Assembly: GCF_003070885.1 (NCBI RefSeq)
Contig: NZ_CP028913.1
Location: 1,488,001 to 1,552,000 of the forward strand
Length of the DNA: 64,000 bases
Reading direction: 5' to 3'
DNA from: Agromyces badenianii
Lineage (GTDB): Bacteria; Actinomycetota; Actinomycetes; Actinomycetales; Microbacteriaceae
The notes below the pieces were generated by a model. The model searched no databases and was not told where the DNA came from. It saw only the letters and a program-made list of their open reading frames with translations. The position numbers and the translations under genes are program-made. Positions within the stretch are counted from its first letter, which is position 1. Every line of letters starts with the position of its first letter. Below are positions 10,359 to 19,073 of the stretch, piece by piece.

Positions 10359-11222
10359 TCAGGGCAGGGTCAGGATGTCGGCACCGCGCTCGGTGACGAC
10401 GAGCGTGTGCTCGAACTGCGCCGTGAGCGAGCGGTCGCGTGTCACGACCGTCCAGTCGTCGGCCCACACCTCGCATTCGATGCCGCCGAGGGTGAGCATC
10501 GGCTCGATCGTGAACACCATGCCCGGCTCCATGACCGTGTCGTACTCGGGCGCGTCGTAGTGGGGGATGATGAGCCCCGAGTGGAACGCACGGCCGACAC
10601 CGTGACCGGTGTACTCGCGCACCACTCCGGAGCCGAATCGCTTCGCGTACGCCTCGATCGCGCGGCCGATCACGTTCACCTGCCGGCCGGGGGCCACGGC
10701 ACGGATGCCTCGTCGGAGCGCCTCTCGAGTGCGGTCGACGAGCTGCGCGGCCTCAGGGCTCGCCGTTCCCACGAGGAAGGTGTGGTTCAGGTCGCCGTGG
10801 AACCCGTCGAGGTACGCCGTGACGTCGATGTTCACGAGGTCGCCGTCGACGAGCGCGGTGTCGTCGGGGATGCCGTGGCAGACGACCTCGTTCACCGAGG
10901 TGCACGAGGACTTGGGGAAACCTCGGTAGCCGAGCGTCGACGGGTAGGCGCCGTGGGCGATGACGTACTCGTGCACGATGCGATCGAGCTCGTCGGTCGT
11001 GACTCCGGGCCGGATGGCGGCCGATGCCGCCTCGATGGCTCCGGCCGCGACGCGCCCTGCTGCGCGGATGCGTTCGACGTCTTCGGGCGAATAGCGGTCG
11101 CCGCCCGAGTAGGCGGCGGGTGCGCGCTTGCCGACGTACTCGGGTCTGGCGATGGCAGCGGGTACCGCGCGCACCGGCGACAGGCGGCCGGGAATCAGAT
11201 GGCCGGAGGCGTCCTTGGGCAT
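10359..11222 (-). CDS. map: Type I methionine aminopeptidase
   Basis: 287 residues. Removes the initiator methionine from nascent proteins, a dinuclear-metal cytosolic enzyme. The metal ligands are seen in [19 protein letters not shown] (two Asp), [13 protein letters not shown] (His), [12 protein letters not shown] (Glu) and [10 protein letters not shown] (Glu). The N-terminal ~40 residues ([14 protein letters not shown]) form the extension typical of the long actinobacterial enzyme. The start at 11222 is six bases after TAGGCT and only 11 bp from the divergent small gene. Confidence 0.96.
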   Translation of the reverse strand: MPKDASGHLIPGRLSPVRAVPAAIARPEYVGKRAPAAYSGGDRYSPEDVERIRAAGRVAAGAIEAASAAIRPGVTTDELDRIVHEYVIAHGAYPSTLGYRGFPKSSCTSVNEVVCHGIPDDTALVDGDLVNIDVTAYLDGFHGDLNHTFLVGTASPEAAQLVDRTREALRRGIRAVAPGRQVNVIGRAIEAYAKRFGSGVVREYTGHGVGRAFHSGLIIPHYDAPEYDTVMEPGMVFTIEPMLTLGGIECEVWADDWTVVTRDRSLTAQFEHTLVVTERGADILTLP

Positions 11223-11234
11223 AGGATCAGCCTA
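11222..11234. promoter_or_regulatory. Interlocked divergent leaderless promoters
   Basis: TAGGAT (11222-11227, plus) lies six bases before the ATG at 11234, and TAGGCT (11234-11229, minus) lies six bases before the map ATG at 11222. Each -10 element overlaps the other gene's start codon, in the near-palindrome CATAGGATCAGCCTATGG. Confidence 0.6.
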
Positions 11235-11419
11235 TGGCCGAGGATGTCGAACACATGTTCTGGTACAACCTGCGCACCGGTGAGGTGGAGCAGGGATTCG
11301 AGTCGCCCTCGACCGATCGGGTGGGTCCCTTCGAGACCCGCGCCGAGGCCGAGCACGCGCTCGACATTCTGCGCGCGAACAGTGCGAAGTGGGCTGAGGA
11401 AGACGCCGCCGAAGACTGA
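11234..11419 (+). CDS. Small SPOR-like protein
   Basis: 61-residue acidic protein reading MFWYNLRTGEVEQG, then DRVGPFETRAEAEHAL, matching the small actinobacterial proteins annotated as SPOR-domain containing. It has no signal peptide and no membrane segment, so it does not look like a cell-wall SPOR protein; its role is unknown. It is divergent from map, sharing an 11-bp intergenic region with interlocked promoters. Confidence 0.85.
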   Translation: MAEDVEHMFWYNLRTGEVEQGFESPSTDRVGPFETRAEAEHALDILRANSAKWAEEDAAED

Positions 11420-11499
11420 GCCGGCGCAGCTCGCCTCGGGAGTCGCTGCACCGGCAGGCGAGGGCTCGTTCGCCGGCCCGACCCGGTGTCGCGCGGCTG

Positions 11500-12384
11500 C
11501 TACTCGTAGGAGTGCTCGGAGTTCGGGTACACACCCGACTCCACGTCGGTGCGCCACTCCTTCGCCGCCGCGCTGAGGATGCCCGAGAGGTCGGCGTACT
11601 GCTTCACGAACTTCGGCACGCGGCCGATCGTGAGGCCGGCCCAGTCGGTCCAGACGAGCAGCTGTCCGTCGGTGTGCGGCCCCGCCCCGACGCTGATGGT
11701 CGGGATCTCGAGGAGCTCGGTGACCTGCCGCGCGGCATCCGCCGGCACCATCTCGAGCACGACCGCGAAGGCGCCGGCGTCCTGCACGGCCTTCGCGTCG
11801 GCGAGGAGCTGCTTGACCTCGTCGCCTCGGCCCTGGATGACGTGACCGCCGAGGCCGTGCTCGCTCTGCGGCGTGTAGCCGATGTGCGCCATGACGGGGA
11901 TGCCGGCTCCGACGATGCGTCGGATCTGCTTCTGGCTGCGCTCCCCGCCCTCGAGCTTCACCGCGTGGGCGCCGGTCTCCTTCATGAAGCGCACCGCCGT
12001 GTGCAGGGCGTCTTCCGGCCCGTTCTCGTACGACCCGAACGGCATGTCGGCGACGACGAACGCGCGCTTGACCGCACCCGCGACCGCCCTCGTGAGGGGG
12101 ATGAGCTCGTCGACCGTGACCGGCAGCGTCGTCTCGTAGCCGAAGACGTTGTTGCCGGCCGAATCGCCGACGAGCAGGAAGTCGATGCCGGCCTCGTCGA
12201 AGATGCGCGCCGTGAGCTGGTCGTAGCTCGTGAGACCCGTGATCTTGATGCCGTCGCGCTTCGCATTCTGGAAGTGCCGGGTGCGCACGCGCTTCGGCCC
12301 CCCGGATGCGGCGGCACCACCGTACGGGTTCTGCTCGGTGCCGGCCGACGTGTCGGATGCTGCGGTCTGGGGCTCGCCTGACAT
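11500..12384 (-). CDS. panB: 3-methyl-2-oxobutanoate hydroxymethyltransferase
   Basis: 294 residues. First committed step of pantothenate (hence CoA) synthesis: transfers a hydroxymethyl group from methylenetetrahydrofolate to 2-oxoisovalerate. Characteristic segments are ITGLTSYDQLTARIFDEAGI, LVGDSAGNNVFGYETTLPVT, VVADMPFGSYE, AHAVKLEGG, VMAHIGYTPQ and TISVGAGPHTDGQ. The first ~35 residues are a Ser/Ala/Gly-rich extension. The ATG at 12384 is seven bases after CAGACT. It is convergent with the small SPOR-like gene. No panC or panD is nearby. Confidence 0.95.
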   Translation of the reverse strand: MSGEPQTAASDTSAGTEQNPYGGAAASGGPKRVRTRHFQNAKRDGIKITGLTSYDQLTARIFDEAGIDFLLVGDSAGNNVFGYETTLPVTVDELIPLTRAVAGAVKRAFVVADMPFGSYENGPEDALHTAVRFMKETGAHAVKLEGGERSQKQIRRIVGAGIPVMAHIGYTPQSEHGLGGHVIQGRGDEVKQLLADAKAVQDAGAFAVVLEMVPADAARQVTELLEIPTISVGAGPHTDGQLLVWTDWAGLTIGRVPKFVKQYADLSGILSAAAKEWRTDVESGVYPNSEHSYE

Positions 12385-12391
12385 AGGGGTC

Positions 12392-12397
12392 AGTCTG
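12392..12397 (-). promoter_or_regulatory. -10 element CAGACT, leaderless start of panB
   Basis: CAGACT on the minus strand seven bases before the panB ATG. It departs from TAnnnT only at the first position. Confidence 0.45.
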
Positions 12398-12471
12398 GCA
12401 CACGCGGCATCGCACTCGACCTCGCGAGCGTGCCCGAGCCAGTACGCTGGGAGGTGCGAGAGAGGGTGTGG

Positions 12472-13809
12472 ATGGATAAGCAACGCGACTTCGTTCTTCG
12501 CACGATCGAGGAGCGAGGGGTCAAGTTCGTCAGGCTCTGGTTCACCGACGTCGTCGGCACCCTGAAATCGGTGGCCATCGCGCCGGCCGAGGTCGAGGGG
12601 GCCTTCACCGAGGGCATCGGCTTCGACGGTTCGGCGATCGAGGGGCTCAGCCGCACCTTCGAGTCCGATCTGCTCGCCTACCCCGACCCCACGACGTTCC
12701 AGACGCTCCCGTGGCGCGGCGACATCGACCCGACCGCGCGCATGTTCTGCGACATCACGACGCCAGACGGCGAGCCGGCGGTCTCCGACCCGCGAAACGT
12801 GCTGAAGCGCACACTGGCGCGGGCAGCCGATCGCGGGTTCACCTTCTACACGCACCCCGAGATCGAGTTCTACCTGCTCAAGTCGTCGAAGTACGGCGAG
12901 GTCGGCCCCGAGCCGGTCGATTCCGCGGGCTACTTCGACAATGTTCCCGGCGGCACGGCCCACGACTTCCGGCGCCGCTCGGTGCGCATGCTCGAAGACC
13001 TCGGCATCTCGGTCGAGTTCAGCCATCACGAGGCCGGGCCCGGGCAGAACGAGATCGACCTGCGGTACGCCGACGCATTGACGACCGCCGACAACATCAT
13101 GACGTTCCGCACCGTCATCAAAGAGGTCGCGATCGAGCAGGGCGTCTACGCGACGTTCATGCCGAAGCCGTTCTCGCAGTTCCCGGGCTCCGGCATGCAC
13201 ACGCACCTCTCGCTCTTCGAGGGCGACGCAAACGCCTTCTACGAACCCGGCGCCCAGTACCAGCTCTCGAAGATCGGCCGGCAGTTCATCGCGGGCCTTC
13301 TTCGCCACGCGTCCGAGATCTCGGCCGTCACGAACCAGTTCGTGAACTCCTACAAGCGTCTCTGGGGCGGCGACGAGGCTCCGAGCTTCGTCTGCTGGGG
13401 GCACAACAACCGCTCGGCACTCGTGCGGGTGCCGCTCTACAAGCCTAACAAGGGCCAGAGCGCGCGGGTCGAGTACCGTGCCATCGATTCGGCGGCCAAC
13501 CCCTACCTCGCCTTCTCGCTGCTCCTGGCCGCGGGAATGAAGGGCATCGAAGAGGGGTACGAGCTTCCGCCCGAGGCGGAAGACGACGTGTGGGCCCTGA
13601 CCGACCGTGAGCGGCGAGCGCTCGGCTACGATCCGCTGCCCGCGAGCCTCGATCACGCGATCCAGCACATGGAGGATTCCGAACTCGTCGCCGAGACGCT
13701 CGGCGAGCAGGTCTTCAACTACGTGCTGGCGAACAAGCGCGCCGAATGGCGCGACTACCGCTCGCAGGTCACTCCGTTCGAGTTGCAGCGCAACCTCGAG
13801 ATCCTCTGA
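12472..13809 (+). CDS. glnA2: Glutamine synthetase (GlnA2-type)
   Basis: 445-residue class I glutamine synthetase paralog, the length of GlnA2 in mycobacteria. Key motifs: FVRLWFTDVVGTLKSV, IGFDGSAIEGL, PEIEFYLL, HEAGPGQNEIDLRYADAL, SGMHTHLSLFEG, VNSYKRLWGGDEAPSFVCWG and RVEYRAIDSAANPYLAF. It lacks the [10 protein letters not shown] adenylylation loop present in the glnA product at 17.0-18.4 kb. The start ATG at 12472 follows GAGAGAGG; a TACGCT hexamer at 12443 is a likely -10. It is followed after 11 bases by glnE, forming an operon as in other actinobacteria. GlnA2 proteins differ in substrate (some act on polyamines or other amines), so the exact reaction is not certain. Confidence 0.92.
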   Translation: MDKQRDFVLRTIEERGVKFVRLWFTDVVGTLKSVAIAPAEVEGAFTEGIGFDGSAIEGLSRTFESDLLAYPDPTTFQTLPWRGDIDPTARMFCDITTPDGEPAVSDPRNVLKRTLARAADRGFTFYTHPEIEFYLLKSSKYGEVGPEPVDSAGYFDNVPGGTAHDFRRRSVRMLEDLGISVEFSHHEAGPGQNEIDLRYADALTTADNIMTFRTVIKEVAIEQGVYATFMPKPFSQFPGSGMHTHLSLFEGDANAFYEPGAQYQLSKIGRQFIAGLLRHASEISAVTNQFVNSYKRLWGGDEAPSFVCWGHNNRSALVRVPLYKPNKGQSARVEYRAIDSAANPYLAFSLLLAAGMKGIEEGYELPPEAEDDVWALTDRERRALGYDPLPASLDHAIQHMEDSELVAETLGEQVFNYVLANKRAEWRDYRSQVTPFELQRNLEIL

Positions 13810-13820
13810 CCCCGCTGCGG

Positions 13821-16800
13821 ATGTCTCGGCAGGCCCCCACGCTCGGCAGAGTCGCACGTGCGGGCTTCGCCGATCTCGAGGCCGCCTCCGCGGCCCTCGG
13901 ATCACTGTCGACGCAGACCGACATCGACGTCGAGCGCTTGCTCGACGTCTTCGCGCAGTCGGCGGATCCCGACGAAGCGCTGGCGGTCGTGCATCGCCTT
14001 CACGAGCGGGCACCGACCGAACTCGCCGCGGTGCTCGCCCATGACAGTGCCGCAGCGCGGCTGGCGCGGCTCGTCGGTGCATCGCGCGGATTCGCCGACT
14101 TCCTGCTGCGCCATCCGCCCGAGCTCGCGATGTTCGGCCAGGTTCCGGTCGCCCCGCCGAGCGGCGGCGAAGCACGGGCGTCGTTGCTCGCCGCACTCGA
14201 CGACGTCGTCGCGGCGCCCGCCGAACTGACCGAGCACGCTGCACGCGCCATCCGCGTCCGATATCGCCGGCTGCTCGCAGACATCGCCGTGTTCGACCTC
14301 ACGCGCGGCGATGCGGTCGACGTCGTCGATGTCGTCGCCGCCGGCCTCGCCGATCTCGCGGGGGCGACGCTCGACGCAGCGCTCGAGGCCGCACGGCGCG
14401 TGGTCGCGCGTCCACCCGAAGCGACATCATCGCCCGGGCGGTATCCGGCCGCCGAAGTCGACGCGACGCGTCTCGCGATCATCGGCATGGGCAAGGCCGG
14501 CGCCCGCGAGCTCAACTACGTGAGCGACGTCGACGTGATCTTCGTCGCCGAGTCCGCAGACGAGACGGTCGTCTCGACTCCCAGGGCACTCGAGATCGCG
14601 ACGCGGCTCGCGATGCTGACGATGCGCATCATCGGCGAGCCGGGCATCGAGCCGCCGCTCTGGGAGGTCGACCCGAACCTCCGCCCCGAGGGCAAAGACG
14701 GAGCGCTCGTGCGCACCCTCGAGTCGCACCTGCAGTACTACGATCGCTGGGCGAAGAGCTGGGAGTTCCAGGCGCTGCTGAAGGCCCGGCCGCTCGCCGG
14801 CGACCTCGCGCTCGGCGGCCGGTACACCGACGGAGTGTCGCCGAAGGTGTGGACGAGCTCCAGCCGCGACGGATTCGTCGAGTCCGTCCAGGCGATGCGC
14901 GAACGCGTCACCCAGCACATCCCGGCCGATGAGGTCGACGTGCAGATCAAGCTCGGGCCGGGCGGCATCCGCGACATCGAGTTCACCGTGCAGTTGCTGC
15001 AGCTCGTGCACGGCGCCACCGACGAGGGCATCCGTCAGCGCGGCACCCTTCCCGCCCTCGCAGCGCTCGCCGAGCTCGGCTACGTCGGCCGTGACGAGGC
15101 CGCCGAGTTCGCCCGCGACTACCGGGTGCTGCGCGTGCTCGAGCATCGCGTGCAGCTCGAGCGGTTGCGCCGCACGCATCTGATGCCCCGCGACGAGCAC
15201 CGACTCCGGGTGCTCGCACGGGCCTCCGGCCTCGGTCGCACCGCCGGCGAGCTCCTGGCCGTGTGGCAGGGCACGCGCCAGCGGGTGCGCGGCCTGCACG
15301 AACGCCTCTTCTACCGCCCTCTGCTGTCGGCCGTCGCCGCGCTGCCGGCGTCGGGTCTCGAGCTCACGAGCGCGCAGGCGGAGGCCCGCCTGGCCGCGAT
15401 CGGCTTCCGCGATCCGCGGGGAGCCCTCGCGCACATCGCCGCCCTCACCGCCGGGGTGTCCCGGCGCGCGCAGATCCAGCGCCACCTGATGCCGGTGCTG
15501 ATCTCGTGGTTCGCCGACGGCACCGACCCCGATTTCGGTCTGCTCTCATTCCGGCGCCTGAGCGACACCCTCGGCACCACGCACTGGTACCTGCGGCTGC
15601 TGCGCGACTCATCCGATGCCGCGCTGCGACTGACGAGGGTGCTCTCCGGCTCTCGATTCGCGGCTGAGCTGCTGGAACGCAGCCCCGAGGCCGTCGTCTG
15701 GCTCGAAGACGTCGACGAACTGCGCCCGCGACCGCGTGCCGCGCTCGAAGACGAGACCCGGGCGGTGCTCGGCCGCCATGAGGAGCCCGAGGTGGCCGCG
15801 AAGATATTCCGCGCCATCCGTCGCCGGGAGGTGCTGCGGCTGGCGCTCTCCGCGATCCTCGACGTCTGCACCGTCGAGGAGCTCGGGCACGCCCTCAGCG
15901 ACGTCACCGAGAACCACATCGCCGCCCTCGTCGCGGCGATCCGCGGAGGCGAGCCCGACGGCATCGAGTTCGCCGTCATCGGCATGGGGCGGTTCGGCGG
16001 CCGAGAACTCGGCCTCGGTTCCGACGCCGACATCATCTACGTCTACCGGGCGACGGATGCCGCAGCCGATGCCGCTCACTCGCGGGCGCTGCGCATCGTC
16101 GCCGAGCTCGTGCGCCTCAGTGAAGACGCGCGCCTGCCGTTCGAGCTCGACGCCGACCTCCGCCCCGAGGGTAGAAACGGTGTCGTCGCCCGCTCGCTCG
16201 ACGCGTACCGGGCCTACTATGCGCGGTGGTCGCTGACGTGGGAGGCGCAGGCGCTGCTCCGGGCCCGCGGCGTCGCCGGCGACCGCGGCCTGATCGCCGA
16301 GTTCACGGAGCTCGCCGACACGGTGCGCTACCCGGCGGCCATCAGTGAACGCGACGTGCGCGAGGTGAAGCGCATCAAGGCTCGCGTCGAGAACGAACGC
16401 CTGCCGCAGGGCGCCGACCCGACGCGGCATCTGAAGCTCGGCCGGGGCTCGCTCTCCGACGTGGAATGGTTCGTGCAGCTCGTGCAACTGCAGCACGCCG
16501 CCACGGTGCCGGCGCTGCGCACCACCTCGACGCTCGATGCGCTGGCCGCTGCGGTCGAGCACGGTCTGGTCGAGTCATCCGACGCCGAGACGCTCCGCGC
16601 AGCGTGGGTGTTCGCCTCGCGAGCCCGTTCAGCGCTCACGCTGTGGCTCGATCGCACGACCGACGTTCTACCCGTAGAGCGGTCGCAGCTCGAGGGCGTC
16701 GCACGCATCATGGGGTATCCGCCCGGGTCTGCCACCCGACTCGAGCACGACTACCTGCACGTCACCCGTCGTGCGCGTGCGGTCTTCGACCGGGAGTTCT

Positions 16801-16838
16801 ACGGGGTCGAGCCACGTCGCGAACCCACTTCGGGCTGA
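13821..16838 (+). CDS. glnE: Bifunctional glutamine synthetase adenylyltransferase/deadenylase
   Basis: 1005 residues, full length. It has two nucleotidyltransferase domains: the N-terminal deadenylase, with GKAGARELNYVSDVDVIFVA near residue 225, and the C-terminal adenylyltransferase, with MGRFGGRELGLGSDADIIYV near residue 720. Each is followed by its DLRPEG motif and a helical GlnD-UR_UTase-like domain (KLGPGGIRDIEFTVQLLQL and KLGRGSLSDVEWFVQLVQL). It switches GlnA activity by AMP attachment to a tyrosine. The start ATG is 12 bases after the glnA2 stop. Its natural substrate glnA lies just downstream on the opposite strand, with three hairpins between. Confidence 0.97.
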   Translation: MSRQAPTLGRVARAGFADLEAASAALGSLSTQTDIDVERLLDVFAQSADPDEALAVVHRLHERAPTELAAVLAHDSAAARLARLVGASRGFADFLLRHPPELAMFGQVPVAPPSGGEARASLLAALDDVVAAPAELTEHAARAIRVRYRRLLADIAVFDLTRGDAVDVVDVVAAGLADLAGATLDAALEAARRVVARPPEATSSPGRYPAAEVDATRLAIIGMGKAGARELNYVSDVDVIFVAESADETVVSTPRALEIATRLAMLTMRIIGEPGIEPPLWEVDPNLRPEGKDGALVRTLESHLQYYDRWAKSWEFQALLKARPLAGDLALGGRYTDGVSPKVWTSSSRDGFVESVQAMRERVTQHIPADEVDVQIKLGPGGIRDIEFTVQLLQLVHGATDEGIRQRGTLPALAALAELGYVGRDEAAEFARDYRVLRVLEHRVQLERLRRTHLMPRDEHRLRVLARASGLGRTAGELLAVWQGTRQRVRGLHERLFYRPLLSAVAALPASGLELTSAQAEARLAAIGFRDPRGALAHIAALTAGVSRRAQIQRHLMPVLISWFADGTDPDFGLLSFRRLSDTLGTTHWYLRLLRDSSDAALRLTRVLSGSRFAAELLERSPEAVVWLEDVDELRPRPRAALEDETRAVLGRHEEPEVAAKIFRAIRRREVLRLALSAILDVCTVEELGHALSDVTENHIAALVAAIRGGEPDGIEFAVIGMGRFGGRELGLGSDADIIYVYRATDAAADAAHSRALRIVAELVRLSEDARLPFELDADLRPEGRNGVVARSLDAYRAYYARWSLTWEAQALLRARGVAGDRGLIAEFTELADTVRYPAAISERDVREVKRIKARVENERLPQGADPTRHLKLGRGSLSDVEWFVQLVQLQHAATVPALRTTSTLDALAAAVEHGLVESSDAETLRAAWVFASRARSALTLWLDRTTDVLPVERSQLEGVARIMGYPPGSATRLEHDYLHVTRRARAVFDREFYGVEPRREPTSG

Positions 16839-16903
16839 TCGAATCGCCGCGATGCCCCAGCGGCGGCCGTGCACGACGGGCGTGATCGACCCGCCGGAAC
16901 GAC

Positions 16904-16941
16904 GGATGGGCCCGCCCCGCCGAAGCGGTGCGGGCCCATCC
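16904..16941. terminator. Bidirectional hairpin between glnE and glnA
   Basis: GGATGGGCCCGC (16904-16915) pairs perfectly with GCGGGCCCATCC (16930-16941), a 12-bp stem with a 14-base loop. It lies between convergent genes; no T-tract follows. Confidence 0.65.
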
Positions 16942-16945
16942 GGTT

Positions 16946-17003
16946 CGGATCCGCCTGCAAGGAGGTGCAGGTCCGGATCCTTGACTGCAGAGGGGGCTGC
17001 AGT
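16946..17003. terminator. Second and third hairpins between glnE and glnA
   Basis: CGGATCCGCCTGC (16946-16958) pairs with GCAGG-TC-CGGATCC (16967-16980), and ACTGCAG (16984-16990) pairs with CTGCAGT (16997-17003). The last hairpin ends two bases from the glnA stop codon on the minus strand. Confidence 0.5.
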
Positions 17004-17005
17004 GA

Positions 17006-18430
17006 TCAGACGCCGTAGTAGAGCTCGAACTCGAACGGGTGCGGACGCTGGGCCAGGGGCTTCAGCTCCTTCTCGCGCTTGTAGTCGATCCAGGTCTCGA
17101 TGAGTTCCTTGGTGAACACGCCGCCCTCGAGGAGGAAGTCGTGGTCGGCCTCGAGCGCCAGGAGGGCCTCGCCGAGCGAACCCGGAACCTGCGGGATCGA
17201 CTTGGCCTCCTCGGGGGGAAGCTCGTAGAGGTCCTTGTCGACGGGCTCGTGCGGCTCGATGCGGTTCTTGATGCCGTCGAGGCCGGCCATGAGCTGCGCG
17301 GCGAAGGCGAGGTACGGGTTCCCCGAGGCATCCGGCGCGCGGAACTCGATGCGCTTGGCCTTCGGGTTCGTGCCGGTGATCGGGATGCGGATCGAGGCCG
17401 AGCGGTTGCCGGCCGAGTAGACCAGGTTCACGGGAGCTTCGAAGCCCGGCACCAGGCGGTGGTAGGAGTTCACCGTCGGGTTCGTGAAGGCGAGCACGGC
17501 GGGGGCGTGCTTCAGCAGGCCGCCGATGTACCAGCGGGCGAGGTCGGAGAGCCCGCCGTAGCCGGCCTCGTCGTAGAACAGCGGCTTGCCGTCGTTCCAG
17601 AGCGACTGGTGGGTGTGCATGCCCGAGCCGTTGTCGCCGAAGAGCGGCTTCGGCATGAAGGTCGCCGTCTTGCCCCACTGCTCAGCGGTGTTCTTGACGA
17701 TGTACTTGAACTTCAGGATGTCGTCGGCCGCGTGCACCATCGTGTCGAAGCGGTAGTTGATCTCGGCCTGGCCGCCGGTGCCCACCTCGTGGTGGCTGCG
17801 CTCCAGGATGAGTCCGGCATCGATGAGCTTCAAGCAGATGTCGTCGCGCAGGTCGGCCTGCTTGTCGACGGGGGAGACCGGGAAGTAGCCGCCCTTGTAG
17901 GGGGTCTTGTTCGCCAGGTTGCCGCCCTCTTCGGTGCGGCCCGAGTTCCAGGCGCCCTCTTCGGAGTCGACCGAGTAGAAGCTCGAGTGCTGGTTCACTT
18001 CGTAACGCACGTCGTCGAAGATGTAGAACTCCGCCTCGGGAGCGAAGAACGCGGTGTCGGCGATGCCGGTCGAGGCGAGGTACTTCTCGGCCTTCTTCGC
18101 AACCTGGCGCGGGTCCTTGGCGTAGATCTCGCCGTTGCGCGGGTTGTAGATGTCGAACACCATGACGAGCGTGCGCTCGGCGCGGAACGCGTCGATGTAC
18201 GCGGTCGTCACGTCGGGGATGAGCTGCATGTCGGACTCGTGGATGTTCGCGAACCCGCGGATGGAGGAGCCGTCGAAGAGCTGGCCGACGGTGAAGAACT
18301 CCTCGTCGACAGTGGAGGCCGGGATGTTGAAGTGCTGCTGCACGCCCGGAAGATCGGTGAAGCGGATGTCGAGGAACTTGACATCCGTCTCTTTGATGAA
18401 CTTGAGAACTTCGGACGAATCACTGAACAT
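17006..18430 (-). CDS. glnA: Type I glutamine synthetase
   Basis: 474 residues. Cytosolic dodecamer making glutamine from glutamate, ammonia and ATP. Motifs: [95 protein letters not shown] and [16 protein letters not shown]. The adenylylation loop [16 protein letters not shown] carries Tyr402, the target of GlnE. The start is preceded by TTGGAGA. Further upstream is a GlnR-like box, so nitrogen-dependent transcription is likely. It is convergent with glnE. Confidence 0.97.
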   Translation of the reverse strand: MFSDSSEVLKFIKETDVKFLDIRFTDLPGVQQHFNIPASTVDEEFFTVGQLFDGSSIRGFANIHESDMQLIPDVTTAYIDAFRAERTLVMVFDIYNPRNGEIYAKDPRQVAKKAEKYLASTGIADTAFFAPEAEFYIFDDVRYEVNQHSSFYSVDSEEGAWNSGRTEEGGNLANKTPYKGGYFPVSPVDKQADLRDDICLKLIDAGLILERSHHEVGTGGQAEINYRFDTMVHAADDILKFKYIVKNTAEQWGKTATFMPKPLFGDNGSGMHTHQSLWNDGKPLFYDEAGYGGLSDLARWYIGGLLKHAPAVLAFTNPTVNSYHRLVPGFEAPVNLVYSAGNRSASIRIPITGTNPKAKRIEFRAPDASGNPYLAFAAQLMAGLDGIKNRIEPHEPVDKDLYELPPEEAKSIPQVPGSLGEALLALEADHDFLLEGGVFTKELIETWIDYKREKELKPLAQRPHPFEFELYYGV

Positions 18431-18496
18431 GCGACGGAATCTCCAAGAGGGCGGGCGGACCGGAGTGGACCGGACGGACTTTCACAGCCGGTACAG

Positions 18497-18550
18497 ACGT
18501 TAGCCTTGCGCCATTTCCCTGCCGTGACCGGAATGTTTCAGCCATGTTAC
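18497..18550 (-). promoter_or_regulatory. glnA promoter with GlnR-like box
   Basis: On the minus strand, GTAACATGGCTGAAAC (18550-18535) matches the actinobacterial GlnR consensus GTnAC-n6-GAAAC exactly, and a further GTCAC follows after six bases. TAACGT (18502-18497) is a plausible -10; with a start of transcription near 18490 the box would be centred around -52, an activating position. Confidence 0.6.
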
Positions 18551-18566
18551 GCCGCCCCTGGCTGGG

Positions 18567-18572
18567 TAGACT
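18567..18572 (+). promoter_or_regulatory. -10 element TAGACT, leaderless start at 18579
   Basis: TAGACT six bases before the GTG of the RDD gene. Confidence 0.55.
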
Positions 18573-18578
18573 CTTCGG

Positions 18579-19013
18579 GTGCCTGACGCGAAACCCCAGA
18601 CCTTCGGAGACCTCGAGCCGAGCAACTGGCCCGGCGAGCGACTCGGCCTCCCGAGCGAAGGCCGCGGTTCGATCGCCCGCGCGGGCCGCCGTCTTGCGGC
18701 GCTCCTGGTGGACTGGGCCAGCGCGATGCTCATCGCCCTGCTCTTCACGCCGTACGAGTCGGTGGCCTACACCTGGGTCACTCCGCTGGTGTTCGCGGTA
18801 CTCCAGATCGTCTTCATTCCCACCATCGGCGGCAGCCTCGGCCACCGGCTGTTCGGCATGCGCGTCGTCCCGCTCGCCGGCGGATGGATCGGCGTGTGGC
18901 GTCCGATCGTGCGAACCGCGTTGCTCGTGATCGTCGTACCGGCGCTCGTCTGGGATTCGGACCAGCGCGGGTTCCACGACAAGGTCGCGGGCACCGTGCT
19001 CATCCGCTACTGA
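18579..19013 (+). CDS. RDD-family membrane protein
   Basis: 144 residues. An N-terminal soluble stretch of about 38 residues (ERLGLPSEGRGSIARAGRRL) precedes the RDD-type helix AALLVDWASAMLIALLF, in which the Arg-Asp core reads R-x6-D. Two further membrane segments are VTPLVFAVLQIVFIPT and IVRTALLVIVVPALVW. The family tail GHRLFGMRVVPL and RGFHDKVAGTVLI is clear. The family's role is unsettled (transport has been suggested). It is divergent from glnA, whose GlnR-like box begins 29 bases upstream. Confidence 0.9.
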   Translation: MPDAKPQTFGDLEPSNWPGERLGLPSEGRGSIARAGRRLAALLVDWASAMLIALLFTPYESVAYTWVTPLVFAVLQIVFIPTIGGSLGHRLFGMRVVPLAGGWIGVWRPIVRTALLVIVVPALVWDSDQRGFHDKVAGTVLIRY

Positions 19014-19027
19014 GCCGAAGACGAGAA

Positions 19028-19058
19028 ATGCGGCATCCGCCGATGACGGATGCCGCAT
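19028..19058. terminator. Hairpin between convergent RDD and DUF4191 genes
   Basis: ATGCGGCATCCG (19028-19039) and CGGATGCCGCAT (19047-19058) form a perfect 12-bp stem with a 7-base loop, between two convergent genes. There is no T-tract. It contains both orientations of the recurring GGATGCC word. Confidence 0.65.
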
Positions 19059-19073
19059 GGTCGACGCGCGTGA

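Noticed and set aside
12385..14244. Minus-strand frame continuing upstream of panB across glnA2
   Set aside because: Antisense to a clearly coding glutamine synthetase; panB has its own start and promoter at 12384.
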